Shown here: in pieces, positions 35,387 through 44,172 of the stretch | Layout of the letters: each line of letters begins with the position of its first letter | Position numbering within the stretch: position 1 is the first letter of the stretch | Origin: Pseudomonadaceae bacterium | GTDB lineage: Bacteria > Pseudomonadota > Gammaproteobacteria > Pseudomonadales > Pseudomonadaceae | Assembly: GCA_900766265.1 (NCBI GenBank) | Contig: CAAFUS010000010.1 | Span: forward strand, 186,001 to 250,000 | DNA length: 64,000 nucleotides | Direction of reading: 5' to 3' | Position numbers and translations under genes: made by a program | The notes under the pieces: model-generated | Told to the model about the DNA's origin: nothing | The model's input: only the letters and a program-made list of their open reading frames with translations | Databases searched by the model: none

Positions 35387-36253
35387 TCACCGATCAGCGG
35401 CGCAATCGGGCAACCAGGACAGGAAATGTGGGCCCAGATATCGCTCGGGCAGCTCGAACTCCGCCGGGTATTCAACCTGCACCAGATAAAGGCCGTAAGG
35501 GTGCGCCGTAACGCCTCCCGTACGTCGCACCCGCGACTCGAGCACCTCGGCAGCCCATTCGATCGGGCGCTCGCCACAGCCGATGGTCATCAGCACCCCG
35601 GCGAAATTGCGCACCATGTGATGCAGAAAGGCATTGGCACGAATGTCCAGGACAATGAAGCGCCCATGTTGCATCAGTTCGAGGTGATGCACCGTCTTGA
35701 TGGGCGACTTCGCCTGGCACTGCCGTGCACGGAAGGCGCTGAAATCATGGGTACCCACCAACGCGTGCGCCGCCGCCTGCATGCGAGCCACATCCAGCGG
35801 ACGATGGTTCCAGGTGACCTCTTCAGCCATGTGTGCCGGACGAATCTGGTCGTTGTAGATGACGTATCGATAACGCCTCGCCATCGCACTGAAGCGCGCG
35901 TCGAAATGGGCCGGCATCGCCTTCGCCCAGGTGACGCTGATGTCCGGCGGCAGGTTCATGTTGGCCCCCATCACCCAGGAGTGCATGCTGCGCTCGACCG
36001 TCGTGTCGAAGTGCACCACCTGGCCGCTGGCATGGACCAATGCGTCGGTTCGGCCCGCGCAACTCAGCACGACAGGATGGCCACCGGCAACTTTGGACAG
36101 GGCCTTCTCGAGCGCCTCCTGGATGGACGGCACACCGGCTCGTTGTCGCTGGAACCCCCGATATCGGGACCCCTTGTACTCGACACCGAGGGCGATTCTG
36201 GAAACGTCAACGGCAGCCTCATCGGCTGCCGTTGCGGGTACTACATGAGACAT
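35387..36253 (-). CDS. truA: tRNA pseudouridine(38-40) synthase
   Basis: A 288-residue enzyme. The catalytic aspartate lies in CAGRTDALVHA, and YKGSRYRGFQRQ, FLHHMVRNFAG and GGVTAHPYGLYL are family motifs. It makes pseudouridine at positions 38-40 of tRNAs. The start overlaps the fimV stop by one base (TGATG), so translation is probably coupled to fimV. The family-typical body begins around residue 19; the preceding residues are not conserved. Confidence 0.96.
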   Translation of the reverse strand: MSHVVPATAADEAAVDVSRIALGVEYKGSRYRGFQRQRAGVPSIQEALEKALSKVAGGHPVVLSCAGRTDALVHASGQVVHFDTTVERSMHSWVMGANMNLPPDISVTWAKAMPAHFDARFSAMARRYRYVIYNDQIRPAHMAEEVTWNHRPLDVARMQAAAHALVGTHDFSAFRARQCQAKSPIKTVHHLELMQHGRFIVLDIRANAFLHHMVRNFAGVLMTIGCGERPIEWAAEVLESRVRRTGGVTAHPYGLYLVQVEYPAEFELPERYLGPHFLSWLPDCAADR

Positions 36254-39066
36254 CAGGCCAGACGGGCGAGCATTTCGCGCGCCTCTTGCTGCTGGCTGTC
36301 GCTGCCTTCGCCGATAACTTCGTCGAGGATGTCGCGAGCACCTTCGGCGTCGCCCATATCGATGTAGGCCCGCGCAAGATCGAGCTTGGTCGAGGTCTCG
36401 TCGGTGCCAGACAGGAAGTCGAAGTCTTCGCCAAGGTCGTCCATCGCAACGGCAGGCGCAGCAGGCGTCAGATCAACCGCATCGCTCCGGGAGTCGTCGA
36501 TCTGCTGAGACAGGGCCTCAAGTTCGGCATCGACTTCATCCAACTGAGCGGCGAAGTCATCTTCCGACGCGGTTTCGGTCGCTGGCTCATCGTCGAGCGA
36601 CAAATCGAAGTCGTCCGGCAGCGAATCATCCGAAGCCTCGGTTTTCGGCAGGTCGAAACTGAAATCGTCAGCGCCCTTGCTGCTTTGAGGCGCTTCGCTC
36701 AGGTCGTCGTCGAGGGCGAGCAGGAAGTCGTCGCCCGAAGTCGTCTCAGCAGTCCTGGGCTCGTCTTCCAGATTGAACGAGAAATCGGAATCGGCATCTT
36801 GCGTGGCGGCGGCCGGCTTGACCTCATCGTCCAGCCCGAGGTCGAACGAGAAATCGTCTTCCTGGTTGGAGGAGCCCAGGGACAGATCGGACCCGTTCTC
36901 CAGGATCATCTCATCGCTGGCACGAGCCGCTTGGGTCTCTTGCTGCACAGGCTCGTCGGCCAGATCCAGCTCGTCCAGACTCAATGCGAACTCATCGGTA
37001 TCGAGTGTAGAACTGGACTCCGCAGCGGACTCACCGAGATCCAGATCATCAAGAGCGAGGTCGTCGTTCTGCTGATAGGCGGCCGCGGCGTAGCCCGCGG
37101 TAGCGGCGGCAGCGGGCGCAACGAGCCCCATCGTCGGGTATTTGCTCTTCAGTTGTTCGATACCGGCGTTGGCGCCACCGATTTCGCGCAGCTCGGCCTC
37201 TTCGCGGGCGAACCCTTCGCGATCACCCAGCTCTGCATAGACCTCCATCAGCTTCAGACGCAGCTCACTGCGATGCGGCTCGTCGTTCAGCGCGTTCTGC
37301 AGCAGCTCGGCAGCCTGGTTGAAGCGGCCGTACGCGATATAGATGTCGGCCTCGCCCAGGGCATCGCTGGTCTGTGCAGTGACCTGCTCGGAGGGTTGCG
37401 CAACGGGGGCAGCCTCTTTCGGGGTGACATGATCGTCGACGCTATCGAAGCTGCCGCCTGGATATGCCTGCTCCGGGGCGTAGAAGTTTGAGCGCTCGTC
37501 TTCTGCGAAGCTGTCCTGCAACTCGGCTTCCTTCATGGCGTTGCGACGCGACAGGGCCATCAGGCCGACCAGCAACAGCAACAGCGCACCGCCGCCGATG
37601 AGACCGAGCATCATCGGGTTGTCGAGGATGCCCGACTCAGGCTGCGGCCGGGCTGCCGGTGCGGGCGCCGTGGCAGGAGCCGGAGCCGGTTGCGCAGCTG
37701 GCTTTGCGGCAGGCGCCGGGGCCGCCGCTGGCGGGGCCGAGGCTTTGGTGTCGGACATGGCTGCGCCGGCTGAATCAGCCGGCGCAGCCATGTCGCTAGA
37801 GTCGGCTCCGTCATCGGCGCCGGACGGTGTCGGGTTAGCTGATGATCCTGGCGGAGCTGCCGTCGAAGGCGTACCGGCTTCGTATTGCCCGGTATTCTGC
37901 TGCGAATTGGCCGCAGCCCCCTCTGCAGCCAGCTGCGCCTGCAGCTTGGCCAGCTGGTCGTCCTTGAGCTGCATCAGACGCTGCAGTTTTTCGAGCTGCC
38001 CTTGCAGATCACCGAGGCGGTCTTGAAGCTCGGCGTTTTCACGACGGCTGGAGTCCAGGCTTTCCTGGGTGACGGCCAGCTTGTCATTAAGCGCTTTCAC
38101 ATCCGTGCCGGTGCCACGGTCGCTACCGGAAGTAGAAGCACCGGACTGCGGCGCGACCAGACGGAGGTTGTCGCCGGTTTCGCTGCGGGAAGGCGCGGCA
38201 CCTGCCGTGCTGCGCTGGGTGGCGTCGAGCTGACGACCTGCAGCCACCGCTCGCCCCTGGCGCCAGGCGGCGTTCTGCTCTGCGACCTGAGCGATAGCCT
38301 CAGCCTGACTACGGCTTGCGACCTGCTCGGCGTTGGGCAGACGCAGCACCTGACCACTCTTCATGCGGTTGATATTGCCATCGATGAAGGCGTCCGGATT
38401 GAGATCCTGGATCGCCAGCATGGCCTGGTGGACGGTACCGCCCTTGCGGGTGCGGTCGGCGATATCCCAAAGGGTGTCGCGTGCTGAGGTACGGTACTCG
38501 TCGCCCTGCAGCGCAGCGGGTGCCGGGGCGGTCGAACTGCTCGCCGAAGGCGAGGCGGTACGGGTTGCCGGCGCGGAAGCGGCGGGTCGTGCGGCCTGCC
38601 GAGGTGCCGGCGCCTGAGCGGCGATGGGCAACTGCGGCGCAGCGGCAGCCACGGTTTCTGGAGAATAAAGTGGCGGATCCAGCAGCAGCGTGTATTCACG
38701 CAGCAGTCGCCCATTGGGCCAGAGGACCTCTACCAGAAAATTGAGGTAAGGCTCGCGCACCGGCTTGCTCGAGGTAATCTGAATGACACTCTTGCCGTTG
38801 GGACGCAAAACAGGGGTGAACTTGAGGTCAGTAAGGAAATACTGACGATCAACGCCGGCCTTGTTGAATTCTTCAACCGAAGCCAGCGAAGGAATCACTT
38901 CTCCGGCGGCGAGACTGCTGGAATCGAGCAACTCGATTTCGGCCACCAGCGGTTGATTCAATGCCGACTGCAACCTGACCTCACCGAGCCCTAGCGCATG
39001 CGCCATTTCGGAAGTCAGAGCGGTAGCAGCCGCTATTGCCAGCACCAGATTGCGAACCCGAACCAT
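36253..39066 (-). CDS. fimV: FimV pilus/polarity hub protein
   Basis: A 937-residue protein. Signal peptide (1-24), the FimV N-terminal beta domain (LGEVRLQSALNQPL), a LysM peptidoglycan-binding region (about 195-255, YRTSARDTLWDIADRTR), a coiled coil (about 335-390), a Pro/Ala-rich stretch, one membrane helix (about 495-515), and a very acidic cytoplasmic part with TPR-like segments (AYGRFNQAAELLQNAL) and repeated DDFSFDL-type blocks. The C-terminal FimV motif KLDLARAYIDMGD is intact. FimV organises type IV pilus assembly, type II secretion and c-di-GMP signalling at the pole. Confidence 0.95.
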   Translation of the reverse strand: MVRVRNLVLAIAAATALTSEMAHALGLGEVRLQSALNQPLVAEIELLDSSSLAAGEVIPSLASVEEFNKAGVDRQYFLTDLKFTPVLRPNGKSVIQITSSKPVREPYLNFLVEVLWPNGRLLREYTLLLDPPLYSPETVAAAAPQLPIAAQAPAPRQAARPAASAPATRTASPSASSSTAPAPAALQGDEYRTSARDTLWDIADRTRKGGTVHQAMLAIQDLNPDAFIDGNINRMKSGQVLRLPNAEQVASRSQAEAIAQVAEQNAAWRQGRAVAAGRQLDATQRSTAGAAPSRSETGDNLRLVAPQSGASTSGSDRGTGTDVKALNDKLAVTQESLDSSRRENAELQDRLGDLQGQLEKLQRLMQLKDDQLAKLQAQLAAEGAAANSQQNTGQYEAGTPSTAAPPGSSANPTPSGADDGADSSDMAAPADSAGAAMSDTKASAPPAAAPAPAAKPAAQPAPAPATAPAPAARPQPESGILDNPMMLGLIGGGALLLLLVGLMALSRRNAMKEAELQDSFAEDERSNFYAPEQAYPGGSFDSVDDHVTPKEAAPVAQPSEQVTAQTSDALGEADIYIAYGRFNQAAELLQNALNDEPHRSELRLKLMEVYAELGDREGFAREEAELREIGGANAGIEQLKSKYPTMGLVAPAAAATAGYAAAAYQQNDDLALDDLDLGESAAESSSTLDTDEFALSLDELDLADEPVQQETQAARASDEMILENGSDLSLGSSNQEDDFSFDLGLDDEVKPAAATQDADSDFSFNLEDEPRTAETTSGDDFLLALDDDLSEAPQSSKGADDFSFDLPKTEASDDSLPDDFDLSLDDEPATETASEDDFAAQLDEVDAELEALSQQIDDSRSDAVDLTPAAPAVAMDDLGEDFDFLSGTDETSTKLDLARAYIDMGDAEGARDILDEVIGEGSDSQQQEAREMLARLA

Positions 39067-39218
39067 AGTGAAATCCCTTGTTTAATCTTTTTCTTCTCAA
39101 ACTTCGAGAGAGCTCATAGCCACTGCCTGCGCCCGTCTTGCGGCGGTTCCCCGTCAGCGATCAGCTGAGCCAGTATTGTCAAGCTAGAATAGTTCTTCAA
39201 TTTTTCGGTAAGTATCTT

Positions 39219-40229
39219 TTACAGATAGTGTTTTATCAACAACTCACCGGTCTGCACGGCGTTAAGTGCGGCCCCTTTTCGCACGTTATCAGACACAATC
39301 CACAAATTGACTTCGCGTCGGTCATCGAGACCATGACGTACCCTACCAACATGCACCACATCCTGACCGATTGCGTCACCAACCACGCTCGGTAGCTCCC
39401 CGGCCGAAGCCAGTTCCAGCCCCGGAGCCTGCCCCAGCGCGCGTGAAACAGCTTCCAGATCGATCTCGTTGGTAGAACGCAGTGAAACGCTCAGACTGCT
39501 GCCATAGAACACCGGTGCAAGTATGCAACTAACCGCGATGGGTAATAACGGCTTATCGAGCAATTGCTTGAGCTCGTTCGCAAGACGTTTTTCAAGAAGG
39601 GTATGGCCATCGGCTTCAGGCATGTCGTCCGCACCCAACAGATTGAAGGCCACCTGCTGACCGAACAGCTTCGGTTCGAGCGGCCGGGCATTGAGTAGCT
39701 CGGCCGTCTGCCTCGCCAGCTCGTTGACTCCTCGGCGCCCACGTGAAGACACAGGAACGCAGGCCGTTACGCTGATGCGCTCGAGATTCAGCAGATCAAG
39801 CACAGCAGCAAGCACCACCGCCAGCGCGGTGGTTTCGGGAGCCGGCGAACCGACGCAGGCCGGCTTGCCCAGTGACGCGAGGCGCTCGGCGTTGAGTTCG
39901 GGCACGATGCAAGGCAGCGTCGTGGTGCTTTTCCCGGACGTCACGTCGATCACCGCACAACCGGCCCCGCGCGCAGCATCGACGTAACGATCGAGCTGCC
40001 CGGCATCGCCGGTGAAGAACACCAGGCCCGCCTGATTGAAATCGAACTGCGCAACGTCGCGAACGCGCAAGTTGCGCCCCTTGTACGCCAGGCTCTGGCC
40101 GATCGAGTCACCTTCGTCGATCAGGTACAGCTCGCCGATCGGGAAACCGCGTTCCTCGATGATTTCCACCAGCGCCTCGCCGGTGGCGCTGGCCGCACCC
40201 GCGACGGCGACATGAACAAGCTGCGACAT
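39219..40229 (-). CDS. Asd-like protein without catalytic cysteine
   Basis: A 336-residue homologue of aspartate-semialdehyde dehydrogenase. The NADP domain starts VHVAVAGAASATGEAL, and the dimerisation domain has VPVSSRGRRGVNELA. Where active enzymes have the NPNCS nucleophile loop, this one reads GSPAPET, with proline in the cysteine position by my alignment, so dehydrogenase activity is unlikely. Such Usg-like paralogues sit beside asd in many gammaproteobacteria, with no settled function. ATG 40229 has an AGGAG site; a longer frame is not conserved. Confidence 0.88.
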   Translation of the reverse strand: MSQLVHVAVAGAASATGEALVEIIEERGFPIGELYLIDEGDSIGQSLAYKGRNLRVRDVAQFDFNQAGLVFFTGDAGQLDRYVDAARGAGCAVIDVTSGKSTTTLPCIVPELNAERLASLGKPACVGSPAPETTALAVVLAAVLDLLNLERISVTACVPVSSRGRRGVNELARQTAELLNARPLEPKLFGQQVAFNLLGADDMPEADGHTLLEKRLANELKQLLDKPLLPIAVSCILAPVFYGSSLSVSLRSTNEIDLEAVSRALGQAPGLELASAGELPSVVGDAIGQDVVHVGRVRHGLDDRREVNLWIVSDNVRKGAALNAVQTGELLIKHYL

Positions 40230-40312
40230 GAGCGTCTCCTGTTGTTGAGCGACAGGCACTGTAGCGATTTGGCCACCGGCTGCAAGCGGACGGCGCCGGC
40301 CGGATCGATAAA

Positions 40313-40340
40313 AAAACGCCACGACGAAGCGTGGCGTTTT
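40313..40340 (-). terminator. intrinsic terminator after asd
   Basis: An 11-bp stem AAAACGCCACG/CGTGGCGTTTT, followed on the minus strand by a U-tract, lies 25 bp past the asd stop and separates it from the Asd-like gene. Confidence 0.9.
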
Positions 40341-40364
40341 CGATGCGAGCGCAATGGGCAGCGA

Positions 40365-41477
40365 TCAGCGCTCCAGAAGGATTCGCAGCATGCGACGCAG
40401 AGGCTCCGCGGCGCCCCAGAGCAACTGATCGCCCACGGTGAACGCGCCCAGGTAATGCGAGCCCATGTTCAGCTTGCGCAGACGCCCGACCGGTACGTCA
40501 AGAGTCCCGGTGACGGCCGTCGGGGTGAGGCCGCGGATACTGTCGTCGCGGTGGTTGGGCACCAGCTGGACCCAGGGGTTGTGCTGGCTGATCAATCCTT
40601 CGATGTCCGAAATCGGCACATCCTTGTTCAGCTTGATGGTCAGCGCCTGGCTGTGGCAGCGCATGGCGCCGATGCGCACGCAGATGCCATCGACCGGAAT
40701 CGGATTCTTGAAGCGCCCCAGGATCTTGTTGGTTTCCGCCTGTGCCTTCCACTCCTCACGGCTCTGCCCGTTTGGCAGTTCCTTGTCGATATAGGGGATC
40801 AGACTGCCAGCCAGCGGAACGCCGAAGTTGTCGACCGGGAAGCCTTCACCGCGTTGAGTCTGGGCGACCTGGCGATCGATTTCCAGAATCGCGCTGGCCG
40901 GGTCCGCGAGGTCGTCGGCCACGGCCGCGTTGATCGCGCCCATCTGACGGATGAGCTCGCGCATGTTCTGCGCACCGGCGCCAGAGGCGGCCTGGTAGGT
41001 CATCGCACTCATCCATTCGACCAGACCGGCTTCGAACAGGCCACCCAGCCCCATCAGCGCAAGGCTGACGGTGCAGTTGCCGCCGATGAAGTTGCGGGTG
41101 CCCGCATCGAGCTGCTGATCGATGACCCGGCGGTTGACCGGATCAAGAACGATCACCGCATCGTCCTGCATCCGCAGCGACGAGGCCGCGTCGATCCAGT
41201 AACCCTGCCAGCCGGCTTCGCGCAGTTTGAGGAATACATCGTTGGTGTAGTCGCCACCCTGGCAGGTCAGGATGACATCGAGCCCCTTGAGCTCATCGAT
41301 GCTGTAGGCGTCCTTCAGGGGCGCGATATCCTTGCCAATTTCGGGGCCCTGCCCACCCACATTGGACGTGGTGAAGAATACCGGCTCGATCAGGTCGAAA
41401 TCCCGCTCTTCGAGCATCCGCTGCATAAGCACGGAGCCGACCATGCCCCGCCAACCGATCAGACCTACACGTTTCAT
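40365..41477 (-). CDS. asd: aspartate-semialdehyde dehydrogenase
   Basis: A 370-residue enzyme of the gammaproteobacterial type. It shows VGLIGWRGMVGSVLMQRM at the N-terminus, the nucleophile cysteine in IGGNCTVSLAL (about residue 135) and the substrate His/Arg region in RIGAMRCHSQALTIKL. It reduces aspartyl phosphate on the way to lysine, threonine, methionine and diaminopimelate. It lies about 100 bp after leuB and is closed by the terminator at 40313-40340. Confidence 0.97.
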   Translation of the reverse strand: MKRVGLIGWRGMVGSVLMQRMLEERDFDLIEPVFFTTSNVGGQGPEIGKDIAPLKDAYSIDELKGLDVILTCQGGDYTNDVFLKLREAGWQGYWIDAASSLRMQDDAVIVLDPVNRRVIDQQLDAGTRNFIGGNCTVSLALMGLGGLFEAGLVEWMSAMTYQAASGAGAQNMRELIRQMGAINAAVADDLADPASAILEIDRQVAQTQRGEGFPVDNFGVPLAGSLIPYIDKELPNGQSREEWKAQAETNKILGRFKNPIPVDGICVRIGAMRCHSQALTIKLNKDVPISDIEGLISQHNPWVQLVPNHRDDSIRGLTPTAVTGTLDVPVGRLRKLNMGSHYLGAFTVGDQLLWGAAEPLRRMLRILLER

Positions 41478-41576
41478 CGCACTACACCTTTATTGAATGT
41501 GTCGCCCCGCGGTCGGCACCTCGTGCCAATACCGCATGCCCGGCTGAAGACAGCCCGTCGGAGCGAACGAAAAAGA

Positions 41577-42659
41577 TTACAACTTCGCGAGCGCCGCGAC
41601 TACCGCATCGCCCATTTCCCGCGTACCGACCCTTGTCATGCCCGCCGAGTGGATATCGCCGGTACGCAACCCCTGGTCAAGTACATTGCTGACCGCCTGC
41701 TCGATGGCGTCGGCCGCAGCCGGTTGGCCGAAGCTGTAACGGAGCATCATCGAGACCGACAGGATGGTGGCGAGCGGGTTGGCGATGCCCTTGCCGGCGA
41801 TATCCGGCGCGGAGCCATGGCAGGGTTCGAACATGCCCTTGTTGTTCGAATCCAGCGAAGCGGACGGCAGCATGCCGATCGAACCGGTCAGCATGGAAGC
41901 CTCGTCCGACAGAATGTCGCCGAACATGTTGTCGGTGACGATCACGTCAAATTGCTTGGGTGCCCGCACCAGCTGCATCGCCGCGTTGTCGACGTACATG
42001 TGGCTGAGCTCGACGTCCGGATAGTCCTTCGCTACCTCCTCTACCACCGCGCGCCACAGCTGGCTGGAGGCGAGCACGTTGGCCTTGTCAACCGAGCAGA
42101 GCTTCTTGCCGCGTACGCGGGCCATGTCGAACCCGACCTTGGCGATACGGCGAATCTCGCTCTCGCTGTAGGGAAGCGTGTCGTAAGCCATCCGCTCGCC
42201 GTTCTCGAGCACCGTGTTTTCCCGCGGCTGGCCGAAATAGATGCCGCCGGTCAGCTCCCTGACGATGAGAATGTCCAGGCCGGCAACGATTTCAGGCTTC
42301 AGGCTGGAGGCGTCGGCGAGCTGCGGATAGAGCAATGCCGGGCGCAGGTTGCCGAACAGCCCCAGCTGCGAGCGGATCTTCAGCAGACCGCGCTCGGGAC
42401 GGATGGCCGGGTCGATGGTGTCCCACTTCGGACCGCCGACAGCGCCGAGCAGGATGGCATCGGCGGCACGGGCACGCTCGAGCGTCTCGTCAGCCAGCGG
42501 TACGCCGTACTTGTCGATCGCCGCACCGCCCAGCTCGTCGTAGCTCAGCTCGAAATCGAGCCGGTACTTGTCGTTGGCCAATTCCAGCACCTTGACCGCC
42601 TCGGCCATGATTTCCGGGCCGATGCCATCGCCGGGAAGAATCAGAATCTGTTTGCTCAT
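41577..42659 (-). CDS. leuB: 3-isopropylmalate dehydrogenase
   Basis: A 360-residue enzyme. Conserved ILPGDGIGPEIMAEA, GAVGGPKWDT, the substrate arginines in RPERGLLKIRSQLGLF and the metal/NAD region with DNMFGDILSDEASML and EPCHGSAPDIAGKG are all intact. It oxidises 3-isopropylmalate in leucine synthesis. It belongs to the leuC-leuD-(methyltransferase)-leuB group, the third enzyme of the branch. Confidence 0.97.
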   Translation of the reverse strand: MSKQILILPGDGIGPEIMAEAVKVLELANDKYRLDFELSYDELGGAAIDKYGVPLADETLERARAADAILLGAVGGPKWDTIDPAIRPERGLLKIRSQLGLFGNLRPALLYPQLADASSLKPEIVAGLDILIVRELTGGIYFGQPRENTVLENGERMAYDTLPYSESEIRRIAKVGFDMARVRGKKLCSVDKANVLASSQLWRAVVEEVAKDYPDVELSHMYVDNAAMQLVRAPKQFDVIVTDNMFGDILSDEASMLTGSIGMLPSASLDSNNKGMFEPCHGSAPDIAGKGIANPLATILSVSMMLRYSFGQPAAADAIEQAVSNVLDQGLRTGDIHSAGMTRVGTREMGDAVVAALAKL

Positions 42660-42696
42660 CGTGCTCTCTCTTAGACGCTAAGCGCCAAATAGGGGA

Positions 42697-43458
42697 TCAA
42701 CGTTCGGCCCAGATCAGCAACACATCGGTGCTGAACGAGCCGTCGCCGGTAATTTTGAAATAGGTCCGGACTTCCTCGCTGGCCGCCCGATGAAGCTCGA
42801 GGATGGCGGCACGGAATACCTCGGGCGTACGCATCCGGTCGACCCAGGGCTGATACTCCAGACGCAACCGCACAGCCTTTTGCGCCGTCACGCGCAACCC
42901 GGCCTCGCCGAACTGGCGCGCCCACTCGGCAGGCGAGTAGTTGCGTACATGGCTGCCGTCGCGCAGCAACTCGATCGTTTGCAGATGGGTATCGAGCAAC
43001 GGCAGGCCGGGCGCGGCGACATCGACGAAGGCTGCCACGCCGCCAGGCTTGAGCACACGCCTCGTCTCGCGCAGCGCTTATCCGAGATCGCTCCAGTGAT
43101 GAGCTGAAAAACGGCTGACGACGAAGTCGAAGCTCGCATCCTCGAACGGCAACCGCTCGGCCGCGCCAAGTACCGTCTCGATATTGCCCAACCCTCTCGC
43201 ATCGGCCGTTTGCGAGACCACATCGAGCATCTGCTCAGAAAGGTCATACGCAACCACCTTGCCTACCGATGGAGCGAGATGGAAGGAAACGTGCCCGGCG
43301 CCACAACCCAGGTCGAGCAGCTGCGCACTTCCATGCGCCTCTACGGCCGCCAGCAACTGGGCGAATTCTGGCCCCTGCGCATGGACGGCACTGTTCAGGT
43401 AAGCATTGGCCTGTTCGCCGAACTGCTTGCGTACCATCTCGCTGTGGGCATTTGTCAT
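42697..43458 (-). pseudogene. class I SAM methyltransferase interrupted by one in-frame stop
   Basis: Two halves in the same frame: residues 1-126 (43458-43081) with the SAM site LLDLGCGAGHVSF and VSRFSAHHWSDLG, then TAA at 43080-43078, then A-L-R-E-T-R-R-V-LKPGGVAAFVD and the rest to the stop at 42697. Without the stop it would be a normal 253-residue UbiE-like methyltransferase. The frame is undisturbed, so a single substitution explains the break (for example from AAA, GAA or CAA). The second half could restart at GTG 43056 but would lack the SAM domain. Homologues sit between leuB and leuD in Pseudomonas. Confidence 0.85.
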
Positions 43459-43513
43459 GCGCGTCGCTCCTGGATAAGAAGAGGCCGTGGCAGATCACCA
43501 GTCTCGCTGGCGA

Positions 43514-44161
43514 TTACTTGATCGCGCCGAACAGCCAGGGCTGGCTTTGCTGGTGGCGGTTCTCGAAGGCCTTGATGGCCTCCGCGTCCTGCAGGGTCAG
43601 GCCAATGTCGTCAAGGCCGTTGAGCAGGCAGTGCTTGCGGAAGGCATCGACGTCGAAGCCGTACTGCACGCCGTCCGGACGGGTCACCGTCTGCGCCGCC
43701 AGGTCGATGGTGAGCTGGTAGCCCTCGGTGGCCTCGGCCTGTTCGAAGAGCGCGTCGACCTCGTCCTCTTTCAATACGATCGGCAGCAGACCGTTCTTGA
43801 AACTGTTGTTGTAGAGGATGTCGGCGAAGCTCGGCGCGATGATGGTGCGGAAGCCGTACTCGTCAAGGGCCCAGGGCGCGTGCTCGCGAGAGGAGCCGCA
43901 GCCGAAGTTTTCCCGCGCGAGCAGCACGCTGGCGCCCCGATAACGCGGGTAGTTGAGGACGAATTCCTGATTAACCGGACGATTCGAGCAGTCCTGGTTG
44001 GGCTGCCCGACATCCAGATAACGCCATTCGTCGAACAGGTTCTGACCGAAGCCGGTGCGCTTGATCGACTTCAGAAACTGCTTGGGGATGATCTGATCGG
44101 TGTCGACGTTGGCGCGATCGAGCGGCGCGACAAGACCGGTGTGCTGGGTGAATGCCTTCAT
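43514..44161 (-). CDS. leuD: 3-isopropylmalate dehydratase small subunit
   Basis: A 215-residue swivel-domain subunit. VAPLDRANVDTDQIIPKQFL at the N-terminus and the hallmark GCGSSREHAPWAL are present. With LeuC it isomerises 2-isopropylmalate to 3-isopropylmalate. It starts 11 bases after the leuC stop, so the two are co-transcribed. Confidence 0.97.
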   Translation of the reverse strand: MKAFTQHTGLVAPLDRANVDTDQIIPKQFLKSIKRTGFGQNLFDEWRYLDVGQPNQDCSNRPVNQEFVLNYPRYRGASVLLARENFGCGSSREHAPWALDEYGFRTIIAPSFADILYNNSFKNGLLPIVLKEDEVDALFEQAEATEGYQLTIDLAAQTVTRPDGVQYGFDVDAFRKHCLLNGLDDIGLTLQDAEAIKAFENRHQQSQPWLFGAIK

Positions 44162-44172
44162 GTCGGTCTCCT

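Noticed and set aside
36599..37075. Tandem DNA repeat in fimV
   Set aside because: The DDFSFDL-like blocks are protein-level acidic repeats of the FimV cytoplasmic part, with diverged DNA, and are normal for the family.
36040..37491. A 483-codon frame opposite truA and fimV
   Set aside because: It spans two real genes in antisense and has no coherent protein features.
40212..42674. An 820-codon open frame on the plus strand
   Set aside because: It runs antisense to asd and leuB, has low-complexity shadow composition, and no ribosome site; GC-rich third positions keep such frames open.
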